From Lichtheimia corymbifera B2541 (lineage: Eukaryota; Mucoromycota; Mucoromycetes; Mucorales; Lichtheimiaceae): a stretch of DNA of 44,413 nt. The notes beneath the pieces are model-generated. The model was not told the origin of the DNA. It searched no databases and saw nothing but the letters and a program-made list of their open reading frames with translations. Shown here one piece after another: positions 25,744-36,915 of this stretch. Each line of letters begins with the position of its first letter. Position 1 is the first letter of the stretch. The position numbers were made by a program, and so were the translations under genes. The stretch covers positions 1-44,413 of the forward strand of contig JNEU01000753.1 in NCBI GenBank assembly GCA_000697475.1, given 5' to 3'.

Positions 25744-26246
25744 CGTGTTTTCTGAAGCTTTGGTTCTAGAATAGAGCAACAACAACAACCCCATATATAT
25801 AAATGGCCTTGGTGCCGAATGCTTCCGATCGCACCGACCATAACCGACGAGTGAGCCATCATGGTGTACTATCATGAGAAGGATAATGCATATGCTTCAT
25901 GCACTTTTTATAAGCCGTGATGAACCTTGAATTTCTATACATATATCATAAACTAGGTACGAAGGGATTCGAGACGTCCGGTGGAGTCGGTTAGTTTTCA
26001 GTATTTGCTTTAGATAGGGGTTGCGTACATGTCATGGCTGCCATGAAGGCTGTTGTGTGAGAGGAGATTAGAAGAAACAAGATGAGAAGATTTGTGGTGT
26101 GAAAGATGAGAGGCAGAAGCGGATATGCACCGGCATTATGTACCCCTTAATATATTTGGATGTTGATAGCATAATATCCACACAAAAAGAAGGAACATAA
26201 GCAATTAACGAACAACGAAATGAGTGCTACGTTTATTTGTGAAAAA
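25744..26246. promoter_or_regulatory. AT3 upstream region, flank type J
   Basis: This lacks the TATAAAAAGGC block of the other copies and instead has TTTATATATATGG (minus strand, 25793-25804). The distal part (about 26010-26060) matches 21240-21300 next to AT1, for example GGGTTGCGTACATGTCATG against GTGTTGCGGACACGTCATG. AT1 and AT3 therefore share one flank type. No gene is present. Confidence 0.55.
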
Positions 26247-27620
26247 TTAAAAAGCGCCAAGCGTATAATATTGTACTTGCTTATCATTCATCAATCGTTC
26301 CATGCTCTCTGGATCCAATTGCACCACCAATTCAAATGCACCCTTATAATTGGGCATCCCCTGAATCACTGCCATAGGCGCTGGATTACTCCAACTTCTG
26401 GTCACATTGCTATGTTTGCCATATCCAACGTCGTAGCCAAATACAAATCGACTCGAATCGGACCACATCACATCTTTAGCTGTCATTCGACGCACGGGTG
26501 GAATCACCTTGCTTGGATCTTCTACGTTGTTCAGATAATATTCCAATGAATCCATGAATTCAGGATTCACCTGGTCAACGTGTTCACGGATACGTTGTGC
26601 AGTGGATGATATGGGGTTATGCATCAGCTCATCATGCTTTCCAGGAACAGTAACCGGGCTGACATGAACCATGTTAATGCATATTTTTCTCTTCCATGAT
26701 GTTGTTACTTACACAAAGTAGTTTCCGACATATTGAAACAGCCGCTTATCAGGATGTGCATTACGCTTGCTCACCACATAAACCAAATTACATTGCCCCT
26801 TGAGCCTCCTTGCTTTGACAATCGCTCGATACATGAAAGCAGTAATAGCATCACGTACTGATATTCTGACATCCTTATCAGGCAATTCTTGTTTCATTTG
26901 ACGTTTGAGTTCCTCAGCTTTGTGTTCATCAATAGCAAATACACGTTTCATCGATGGACCAGGATCCATTGCCATCACGGGTATTGGCACTTCTTTCATC
27001 ACGGGATAGTCAATACTGTGATTGTACTTGGGACTAGGTTTCAATTGTGGACGTTGCCAGTCGTAATACAGTTCGATAGGGGGTACTTTTTCATGACGCA
27101 AAGCATAGGCCACAGCGCTCATAAACTCGGCTAATGGCAAAGCATCAGCCAATCGATGAGTGATCGAGCATGCGAGTGCTTGACCACCTTGTAACTGGGT
27201 CAGCTGAACACCCACCAGGGGAGTATCAAATGAGGTATAGCGATGAATGGGCATGAGTTGATCGACAGGAACAGTAGCATAACCAAAGCGGTTCTTTTTG
27301 TATTCTTCAAATGAATCAGGCAACTCGCATACTTGGAAAAGGCAGCCCTTGTCAAAGTCTTTAACCGAAAACCGTCCTGGTGACTCGGGTGATAAACGAC
27401 CAGCAAAGAGATAAAATATGGTCAAGGCCTTAGCAATAGCTTTTTCAAGCTTGTTGACAGGAATAAGACCTCTTCGATTATCCTCTTCAATGAAAACAGC
27501 ATGTTTGGTGTAAATATTGGAAGTAACATGACTAACACCTTCGGGTGCTGGGTAACTCTTTTTCTCTGGTAGCGTTTCGGGTTGAACAAAAGTGCGGTAT
27601 ACAGGAGGTAAAGGTGCCAT
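26247..27620 (-). CDS. BAHD-like acyltransferase, copy 4 (AT4)
   Basis: Exons 26713..27620 and 26247..26658, giving 439 residues. HXXXD is HRLAD (His155, Asp159), inside a divergent pocket segment (ADALPLAEF), and the second motif is DVGYG. It shares PIPVMAMDPGPSM, AIDEHKAEELK and QELPDKDVRIS, the shorter intron end (CATGTCAG) and the 3' flank with AT5. The RRMTAKDVMWSD stretch of exon 2 is shared with AT2. A CATAAAAAGGC box lies about 31 nt upstream. The enzyme should be active as judged by its motifs; the substrate is unknown. Confidence 0.9.
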
Positions 27621-27650
27621 TTCGTTTCGCGAAAAATATCCAAGAATACA

Positions 27651-27661
27651 GCCTTTTTATG
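27651..27661 (-). promoter_or_regulatory. TATA-like box of AT4
   Basis: CATAAAAAGGC on the minus strand, 31-41 nt before the AT4 start codon and aligned with the AT2 and AT5 boxes. The first T of TATA is replaced by C. Confidence 0.5.
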
Positions 27662-27734
27662 CCGTGCTGGTGAATGTCGCTAATCCGAGGACCTTAGCCA
27701 AGACTTATAACATCATATTAGGTCTTTAAAGGAA

Positions 27735-28200
27735 GTGGTATATGCGCTTCATGCATTTTTAAGAGGGTAATGCACCCCTACGTATTATACTGTGCGTCAT
27801 AAACCTGGTGCAGTTGTCATTCTTGCAGTATCAGAGTCATATGGTATTTAGTCGACTGCTGTGCATAGCAACCACGGAGGTTGTCTGTAAAAACGGCGAA
27901 AGAGAAACAGGGTAAGGTTCGTAAAACGGAATGATACGGGAAGAAAGTAAAGGAGTGAATACCGGTCGCAAGCGCATATGCATTACCTCATCCAGATTGA
28001 GGGTTACCAAGCAGGAACAGGGAACAAATAGCGGGAATGCCATGGTGACGGTATTTTGTATCTTATTGCGCTCTCTCTCCCCACTTCAATTTCAAGGCTA
28101 CACTGCTTCACAATAACAATAAAAGATGGATAATAGGTAGGCTATCTTGAAGAGAGAAAAAAAGAGATTTATGGTGCTGTGGTTAAAGATGAGGAACAAG
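27735..28200. repeat. Spacer repeat S, copy 2 (between AT4 and the second SPT23 fragment)
   Basis: Aligns with 22985-23480 at an offset of about 4.75 kb and with 30655-31080. Shared landmarks include TAATGCACCCCTACGTATT, GAAGAAAGTAAAGGAGTG and GATTTATGGTGCTGTGGTTAAAGATGAGGAA. Confidence 0.8.
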
Positions 28201-28285
28201 ATTAATGAGATTGAATAAAATCGAGTGCGGAAAAAGAGCTGTACACAAAGGCAGCGAGGCGGGGGAGAAGGTGTAATGCATGCTT

Positions 28286-28965
28286 TTGTTGTGTCGTGTG
28301 CACAGTAAACGGATCGAGCATGGAATGCCTACGGCATTACCCAAGTTTTTGACGCAGCTTGCATTAATAGAAATACCGTAAAAAATGGAAGACATATTAT
28401 TGTGCCGTGTTAGTATACGCACTATTTCATCATCATCGTCATGCTTATCCAACTAATGAGAGCGTCAAATCCAAGTGCTCTTTTCAGTAGTACCACGAGG
28501 CATGCGTTTAAACGATTCAACCACATGAGCATGGCCAGCATCATGAGCCATCTTTTCGGTCATCTTGCGCATGATATTATGTGTTTGCATGTTGGCTTTA
28601 GCGGTCAAGGTGTGGATAATATCGACTTTCCGGTCCAGCTCGCAAAATGTAACGCCGTGAAGCTGTTATGATCGGGTTGATTTACATCACAGTCCAATCT
28701 GACAAGCACCTGTGCAAGCCGATCCTCTCCACAAATGGTTGCCAAATGCAGCAGGCTGTGTTAATTGCGGTTGATCCAATGACAATTCGCCATTGTAATA
28801 TCCATAGCAGAGATTGAAGCTGCTCTTCTAATCAACCGCCGATACATAATGAGCGTGCGTTTCATAGACTGCCATAACCACTCACTTTGATAATCAACAT
28901 CCGACACGTGGTGCTTGTTGTAATGCTAATGCATTATAATGTTTCGTGCTGTGTTGGTGATTGTG
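28286..28965 (-). pseudogene. Decayed copy 2 of the 3' part of the SPT23/MGA2-like gene
   Basis: The same segment as the fragment at 23517-24195, about 4.77 kb further on. It carries the same deletions of about 55 nt and 10 nt relative to the intact gene, plus private substitutions and indels. It ends at the same GTTGTT-type boundary. It is not translatable as an ankyrin protein. Confidence 0.88.
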
Positions 28966-29173
28966 TATGAAAGGAGTAAAAGGGAAGATGAAAAAACTCG
29001 TAGCCGAAAAAATGAGAGGAAGAAGTGGATACAAAAACTGCTTTATTACGTATACAAGAATGAATTTCCATACCTTACGTTATACATGCTGATACAACAT
29101 AATATCCACACGAGAAGAAGGGACATAAGCAAACAACGACCAGCGAAATGAGTGTTACGTTTATTTGTGAAAA

Positions 29174-30550
29174 TCAAAAAGCGCCAAGTGTATAGTATTG
29201 CACTTGCTTATCATTCATCAATCGTTCCATGCTCTCTGGATCCAATTGCGCCACCAACTCGAATGCACCATTATAATTCGGCACCCCCGCAATCACTGCC
29301 ATAGGCGCTGGATTACTCCAACTTCTGGTCACACTGCTATGTTTGCCGTATCCGACATCGTAGCCAAACACAAATCGACTCCCATCGGACCACATCACGT
29401 CTTTAGCTGTCATTTTAAACACGGGTTGCAACATCTTGCTTGGATCTTCCACGTTGTTCAGATAATATTCCAATGAATCCATGAATTCAGGATTCACCTG
29501 GTCAACGTGTTCACGGATACGTTGTGCAGTGGATGATATGGGGCTATGCATCAGCTCATCGTGCTTTCCAGGAACAGTAACCGGGCTGACATGAACCATG
29601 TTAATGCATATTTTTCTCTTCCATGATGTTGTTACTTACGCAATGTAGTTTCCAAAATATTGCAGCAACCGTTTATCGGGGTGTGCATTACGCTTGCTCA
29701 CCACATAAACCAAATTACATTGCCCCTTGAGCCTCCTTGCTTTGACAATCGCTCGATACATGAAAGCAGTAATAGCATCACGTACTGATATTCTGACATC
29801 CTTATCAGGCAATTCTTGTTTCATTTGACGTTTGAGTTCCTCAGCTTTGTGTTCATCAATAGCAAATACACGTTTCATCGATGGACCAGGATCCATTGCC
29901 ATCACGGGTATTGGCACTTCTTTCATCACGGGATAGTCAATACTGTGATTGTACTTGGGACTAGGTTTCAATTGTGGACGTTGCCAGTCGTAATACAGTT
30001 CGATAGGGGGTACTGTTTCATGACGCAAAGCGTAGGCCACAGCGCTCATAAACCCGGTAAATGGCACACCATCAGCCAATCGATGATTGATCGAGTATGC
30101 AAGTGCCTGACCACCTTGTAACTGGGTCAGCTGAACACCCGCCAAGGGTGTATCAAATGAGGCATAGCGATGAATGGGCATGAGTTGATCGACAGGGACA
30201 GTGGCGTAACCAAAGCGATTCTTTTTGTACTCTACAAATGAATCAGGCAACTCGCATACTTGGAAAAGACAACCCTTGTCAAAGTCTTTAACAGAAAATC
30301 GTCCTGGTGACTCGGGTGATAAACGACCAGCAAAGAGATAAAATGTGGTCAAGGCCTTAGCAATAGCTTTTTCAAGCTTGTTGACAGGAATAAGACCTCT
30401 TCGATCATCCTGTTCAATAAACACAGCATATTTGGGATAAAGGATAGGGGGAGTAACATGACTAAAACCTCCAGGTGCTGGGTAACTCTTTTTCTCTGGT
30501 AGCGTCTCGGGTTGAATAAAAGTGCGGTAAACAGGGGGTAACGGTGCCAT
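29174..30550 (-). CDS. BAHD-like acyltransferase, copy 5 (AT5)
   Basis: Exons 29640..30550 and 29174..29585, giving 440 residues. HXXXD is HRLAD (His156, Asp160) within ADGVPFTGFMSAVAYALRHE, which resembles AT2 here, while the rest of exon 1 resembles AT4; the second motif is DVGYG. The donor context differs slightly (NYIA|PVTVPG instead of NYFV). A TATAAAAAAGGC box lies about 31 nt upstream. It is the copy next to the intact SPT23-like gene, both on the minus strand, so this adjacency is probably the ancestral arrangement. Confidence 0.9.
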
Positions 30551-30580
30551 TTTCTTTGTTCAAAAAAATCCAAGAATACT

Positions 30581-30592
30581 GCCTTTTTTATA
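30581..30592 (-). promoter_or_regulatory. TATA box of AT5
   Basis: TATAAAAAAGGC on the minus strand, 31-42 nt upstream of the start codon, followed by the conserved AGTATTCTTGGAT. Confidence 0.6.
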
Positions 30593-30654
30593 GCGTGCAG
30601 GCGAATATTGCTCATCCGCAATCTTAACCAAGAAGCATATCATTTTAGATAGTA

Positions 30655-31080
30655 AGGAAGAGGGAGATAGGCTCCTTCATGCACCCCTAGGTATTCTACT
30701 GCTGTATGTAATAAACCCGGTGCACTTGCTGTACTTGCCGCACATCCATGATTCGAGCCATGTGGTGCAGTATAGCAGCCACAAATGTTATTTGTAAAGA
30801 GCGAGAGAAAGAAGGGGGGGAATATTCATAGTAAGGGTTAATGTGGGAAGGAATAAGGAGGTGAACAAGCTTCTTCATATTACATATCGGCCGTATATGA
30901 GCGTATCTGCGTAAACAGGAATTTGTCGAATTAGGGGAATACCATTATCATAATGTTCTTGTACCTTGTTAGTCCCTGCTGCACCCCCTCACAATAACAA
31001 TGATGATGAAAGATGGATAAATAGATAGATTATATTTGAAGAGAGAAAAAGGAGATTTATGGTGTTGTGGTTTAAAGATG
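30655..31080. repeat. Spacer repeat S, copy 3 (between AT5 and the intact SPT23-like gene)
   Basis: The third member of the spacer family, more diverged in its left half but still showing ATGCACCCCTAGGTATTCTACT, TAGATTATATTTGAAGAGAG and GATTTATGGTGTTGTGGTTTAAAGATGAGGAATAAGA. Confidence 0.7.
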
Positions 31081-31143
31081 AGGAATAAGAATACTCAGAA
31101 CAAGGTGAATAAAATCGAGCGAGGAAAAAAGAGAAGTGTACGA

Positions 31144-31167
31144 GGGGTGGGGTGGGGTGGGGTGGGG
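31144..31167 (+). other. (GGGGT)4GGGG tract, G-quadruplex-type sequence
   Basis: Five uninterrupted G4 runs separated by single T residues, 36 nt beyond the stop codon of the SPT23-like gene. It would be C-rich in that gene's transcript. The corresponding sites of the two decayed copies have a single shorter G run (near 23488 and 28260). Confidence 0.85.
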
Positions 31168-31202
31168 AAGAGAGTAGAGTGTATGTTGTTGTTGTGTGTA
31201 CA

Positions 31203-34200
31203 TTAAAACGGATCAAGCATGAAATTATAGACTTGGCCTACAGCATTACCCAAGTTCTTGACGCAGCTTGTGTTAATAGAAAACGTGTAAAAGGTGGAGA
31301 GCATATTGTTGAGACGAGTTGGAAGTACAGCGCGGGCGGTCTCGACAGCTTCAGAGGGAATAAATTCCGAGAGTGGTATACGCACTGTTTCATCATCATC
31401 GCCATCCTTATTCAACTGCTGGGAGCGTCGCCTTCGAGTGTTCTTTTTAGTAGTACGACGAGGCATGCGTTTAAACAATTCAACCACATGAGCATGACCA
31501 GCATCAAGGGCCATTTTCTCTGCCGTCTTGCCCATAATATTGCGTGCTTGCAAGTTGGCTTTAGCAATCAAGGCTTGAACAATATCGACTTTGCCAGTCC
31601 AGCTCGCAAAATGTAACGCCGTGAAGCCATTATGATCGGGCTGATTTACATCGCAACCCAGTTTGACAAGCACCCGTACAAGTCGATCATATCCACAAAT
31701 GGTTGCCAAGTGTAGCAGGCTGTGTTGGTTGCGGTTGGTCAAAGACAGCTCGCCATTGTAATAATCCATAGCAGAGATTAAAGCTGCAATGACCTGCTCT
31801 TCTAGTCGACCACCGATACATAATGCGCGTGCATTCTCGTAGACTGCCATAGCCGCTTTGGTCGTCAACATTTGTCGATATCCAACACGTGGTGTTTGTT
31901 GTAATGCCAATGCATCCTGATGGTTTGTGTTGTTATTGTTACTGTTGTTACTGTTGTTTGTGGTGTTTGTGGTGGTGGTGTTGTCCTTGTTATTACTGTT
32001 GCCATGGTCACCTTGAACAATACGCATAGCGATTTGGCGAGCATCTTCAACACGACCCATCGTCTTGAGACCCACCACTTGCAAAGCAAGTTCCATCAAG
32101 GCCCGATCACTTTCATCAAAGTAGGTAAACAAGACAACATCTTGGCCTTCAAGCATGAGTGGATGTTCCTTGAATGATACAACAACCGGCCCAGCATTGG
32201 CAGCAGGGGGTAGAATACATAACAAAGTGTTGGCGCTCCAGCAATGAGTCGGCATAGCTGGGTTTTCACCAAACATGCATGTCAATCCTTCGTAAAAGTT
32301 AGCGCCCAGCACTGTCACTTCAGCACCACCATAAATTGGTCCTTCTGATGGAATCAATCGATGCAATTTCGGCAAGTTACTTGATTTGGTACGCTCCATC
32401 ATGGCATTCTTTTGCTGCATACGTGCATACAAGTTGCTAGCTTGCCATTGCTGTTGTTGCTGACTGCATGCCATGCCATTCACTCCATTTGTACGTCGAC
32501 TACGGTATAAAGGTGCGCTGAATGGTGCTTGTAATGGAACATGTCGTTGTGTACCATTATTGCTGCTACTACTACTGCTGCTGTTACTGCTGGATGCTTG
32601 ATGTGAAGATTCAGGTACAGTAGTAGGTGGTGCTTGTAAGAGATGATCCATATTGATATCTTCAGAATGCAAAAAATCGAACAACTCGCCTTGTGGTATC
32701 TGTTGGATGTTGTTGCTGAAAGATGATGACTGTGAAGGTTGATGCGAGAGGAAGTTTTGCGCACCACTGGCACTGTGGTTTGATGGAGATGATGTGGTAA
32801 CACTACCATTATGCTGCTGCTGTCTTCTCTTTGGACTTGATGGGACGTCATCGGCTTGTGAAGTAGGGGTGGGGGGTGCAGATACAATAGGACTTGGGCT
32901 GGATACACCAGAATCGGTTTCACCATCATTGAGTGCTTTCCTTTTGACACTGGAAGGTACCTCTGGAATATCAAACTCTGAACGTGTGCGTTTCCTTGCA
33001 GCAGCAGCAGCATTGTTGGCAGTGGCTACAGCAGCAGCAGCTGTTTGCACCTTGGAACTCTTATGGTCATCGGTGATCATAATCGGTGGCGATCGACCTG
33101 TGGCAAGAACATGGTTCTGGGAATCCTTGACAGTAAATACAATTCTTTAAAGATGGATATTCATTAGTAAGTGTCATCCTATGTGCATTATATATATATG
33201 TACCTGAACCCAGTCTTCTCACTATGATGGCGGCAATAACAGGTCACACGGGTTGGTAAAGTTGCTTCGCCTTCATTGAATTCGATGTATTCGCTGCAGT
33301 TGAACAAAAGAATCTTGCGTCGCTCTTGTGCCATCACTTCTTCGTCTTCAAGGTTGGGCAAGTCATTGGCGAATAAAGCAGCAAGCTTGGCAGCATTGCC
33401 TTCCTTATTGGCAGCACGTGCGACTTTGTTGTCTCTTTTCCGCTTCAATCGTTTCCGCTATAAAGGTAGTGCTTTTAGTATAACCAGCAAAAGGGAAAAT
33501 CACAATGACCATTCCCCAAAAAAAGTTACCTCTCGATGAACACAGCTGGTGCACATGATGATCTCATTGTCCGGATGACTATCGCATACTACAGCTGCTT
33601 CCAAACGCAGTACTTTGGATTCTACTAAAGCCGATCGATCATCGCCTTTTTGATGCTTCCTTTTGAGCTTCTCCTTGGCAACCATATGCTCGGGCAATCG
33701 CAAATGTGAAAACTCGGTGGCGAGCTCATTGTTGGCATTGACAAGCTGAATACACACTTTGATCTGTGTCTCCACGCGCGACTTGGCACCTGAAGATGGT
33801 AATCCAAGTACCCGAATATGCCAGGGACTCCCGACTTTTCCAGAGCTGACCATGAAATTATTAGCGACAATGATGATGACGATACTGAGCAACAACAGCG
33901 ATTAACTTACAATGATTCTTTTGATGGATCCAGCATCAGCTTATCAGGTGCGGCATAATTATCGGCTTTCTGCATCTTTGGACCCAAAAGACCATTTTGT
34001 CTATTATATATATAATATGTCAGTGATATCTCCATAGTGATCATGTCAAGAAAATCTTACCCTTGAAGCGCAGCTTGAGCAAGAAAATCTTCGAAGTTGA
34101 GACAATTTCGAGCCAAGACAGGAATGGCATGTAATAATGGATTGGCAAAAGCCTATCATATCATCCGATGTCAGTGGAATAAAGGAAGAGTAAAGAAGAA

Positions 34201-34793
34201 GGAACATACATTGAGAAGACCACCACCACCGTTGTTCTCTTTGCCTTTGCCTTTGGTCTTTTGTTGCTGTTGTTGTTGTTGTTGTTGTTGTTGCTGTTGA
34301 GTTGTTGTCGTGGCTGTAGCAACCGAGCTACTGCCGCCGTCGCTACTGGTCTCCAAAGCCGGTTTCGACGTACTGTCCACGTTGAGCAAGTGTTGGTTTT
34401 CAAGACATAGGTTATCGAAAGAATGACCGGCTGATTCAATCTTGGGGTTTTGCTGTTGCTGTTGATGGTGATGTAGAAGCACTTGTGACGGGTCCATCAC
34501 TACAAGGAAAAGAATAGGATGAGTGTGTCAATGTTCCTGTTGTATATACACGCATGTGAGAGCTATTCCCCCCCCCACAAGCCGAGACATTTACCGGCAT
34601 TGGCATCATGGTGGTTAAGATTCAAGTGCTGTGAGTTATAGTCGGCTACTTGGTTGAGGAATAAGTCCATGGCATCGTCGTTGGGTTGTTCAGGGGTGGA
34701 AGCATTCGGTGAGCTGAGAAGAGAGACGCTGCCGTCAACATTTAACGAGTCGAGAGGAGGTTGTTGCTCTTGCGATTCCATTGAGGACCCCAT
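31203..34793 (-). CDS. SPT23/MGA2-like IPT-ankyrin transcription factor, 1060 residues
   Basis: Seven exons: 34595..34793, 34210..34499, 34061..34152, 33911..34000, 33530..33845, 33204..33457, 31203..33144; phases close. Order: Gln-rich N-terminus (pure CAA/CAG tract near 34262-34303); family core WHIRVLGLPSSGAKSRVETQ; Cys pairs (IIMCTSC, VTCYCRHH); a basic/Ala-rich stretch; an IPT/TIG domain (LPKLHRLIPSEGPIYGG to about residue 760); an Asn/Thr-rich spacer (about 800-823); ankyrin repeats (about 887-975); and a basic C-terminal tail. Yeast Spt23 and Mga2 control OLE1 and membrane-lipid desaturation after release from the ER. This protein has no hydrophobic C-terminal segment that could anchor it, so its activation may differ. 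Two truncated copies of its 3' end lie upstream of AT3 and AT5. Confidence 0.9.
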
Positions 34794-36915
34794 AGTGTTG
34801 TTGTACAAGTGGTGGAGGTGGAGGTGGAGGTGATATATCTAGGATTGCTGTATATACACCTTGAAACAAAAAAGTCGATGAAAAACGAAAAGAGATGATC
34901 GGAACGGAATTCTGGTCAGTGAGGGTGCAAGATACACTTTTTGAGTAACGTCATTTGTGTTGCCCTCTTGAACTTTTTTTTTTGCCCACATGTCTGTTGT
35001 TGTTGTTATGGTATATGCAGCATAAACCTTGATGCAGGATCATCTCTTTCTTTATGCATAAGATTATCTTTAAACACGACAAGTAACCATATTATTGTCC
35101 TGCCAACGGTGTGATAATTGGTGGTTGTGGTGGATACAGTGGCGGGGATAAGATTATTGAATGACAACTAGACTCACGATCGCGTCAAGTGTTGCAGATC
35201 TATTATTGCTGTGGAGATATTGTCTACCATTCACACTATGTCTCGCTATAGTCCGATCACGCATGTATATTCACGACATCTGTTGTGTGTTTGAGACATT
35301 GGATGTTCTTCCTCCTGCATTGCCACCTTGCCCCTAGGTTATATTCTCCCCATTTTTGTAACTCCCCGAGGCACGAAGCTAATACGTGGGCAATCAAAGG
35401 ACCAGACGTCTACTGCAAAAGTACATGGATATGTGCACCAGCAGTGACCGATCATGATGGTGGTGCGGGTGTCCCAGTTGACATCAATGTGTGTGGGGTA
35501 AGAGCATGAATCACATGTTTGCTCTCATTGTATTTCCACCACATGTGAAAAACAAAAAAAAACATAATGCTACTAACAAAGCACACGCTCTCATTTGTCC
35601 ATTATCTAGCCAAAATTCATGCTCATTGCTATTCTTGTACGTCTCTAAGGTGACACTCTTTCTTGTTAGCTAACAGGGCTATGACATAGCAGTAGCACAT
35701 GGGGTCTGCCAGACATATGAAAAAAAACGTATCTCCACTTGACTACTATACCATGTCATGTTCATAATGCATGTCCCTATTACCTTTTCGAAGGCTTGCT
35801 GCTTTTCGAAAAAGGGGGGTACCTACTTTTGGTTTGCCTCTGCTAGATAACTACCGTCAATAAGCATATCTGCAATATACATCATAGCAATGTGAATGGA
35901 TGAATGGTATATGAGCAGCATGACTACTGTGTTTTGAGTCAAAAGTGATGCGATTGTAAGTTGACAAGTGCCACACCGATAATCTACAGCAGCATATTAA
36001 AATGCGGGGAGTTACTGCACTAGACTTGGAAGCACGGGTTGCTATTGTTTGTTGTCATAGTCATCTGATCATTCGAGATCATCTTGCAATCAAGCAGTTT
36101 TTGTTGTCGTTGTTGTTTGAGCACACCAACATGGATCTGTGGTGATGCCTTCTAAAGAGAAGTGCTATGGCGCGCAGTAGCTGAGCCGGTAGTAGAGTCA
36201 ATGCTAGTTGCAGCGATGTCCTTGTTAAAAAGCTATTCTCCATTGCAAGAGAAGAGGGTTTGGCGGAGCTCTATATTTCTCTACTATGGATACCGTGGTT
36301 GTGGATATACATATGGAACTTTGTTCTATTTACAGTATTGAGTTTCATGGGCTTGCCTGGAAAGTTTCATCATTGTCGCACAGGCAAATGAAAGTGTGGT
36401 GTACGCATATGAGAAATTGTACCGTATTAAATCAGCTTGGAGAATCCATGGCTTGCATGCATAGTGTTGGAGGACTAATGTTGACAGCGAGGAGATAGCT
36501 ATTCATATGAAAATAGTGACACCATATCAAGGATGGCAGCCCATATCAAACCCATGTGACAGGTGGTACGCGTCTCTTATATACTTGCCGTCTAAATCAT
36601 TACAATGGAAGATGATGACTGGCTGCGTCAATCAGCGCTGCTATGGTGTGGGAATAATATGATCGATGATATGTTTATGTTTACTTCACTGAGCATATAA
36701 TACATGACAGCAGCGGGGAATACTAGTACATAATGGCACTATGCAACGCTCACATGCAGGATCAGGGGGTTATAGAATACAAGCTACTACTATTATGTTA
36801 TCTACTAGCTTGGGTTTATAGATCACAATTATCATTACAGGTATATGAGTACTAAGATAAATCAAATATCCCAAAGAGTGAGGATATATGAAAGGCAATG
36901 ATGGATATGGTTTCT
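34794..36915. other. Gene-poor region of 2.1 kb
   Basis: The right-hand border (34794 onwards) must hold the promoter of the SPT23-like gene. Open frames are all short and featureless. No repeat of the families in this window was recognised. Confidence 0.5.

Noticed and set aside
25744..25875. N-terminal extension of AT3 from an upstream in-frame ATG, with a short hydrophobic run (MGLLLLLYS) resembling a signal anchor
   Set aside because: The hydrophobic run comes from a CAACAACAAC microsatellite. It overlaps the TATA-like element, and no sister copy has an equivalent.
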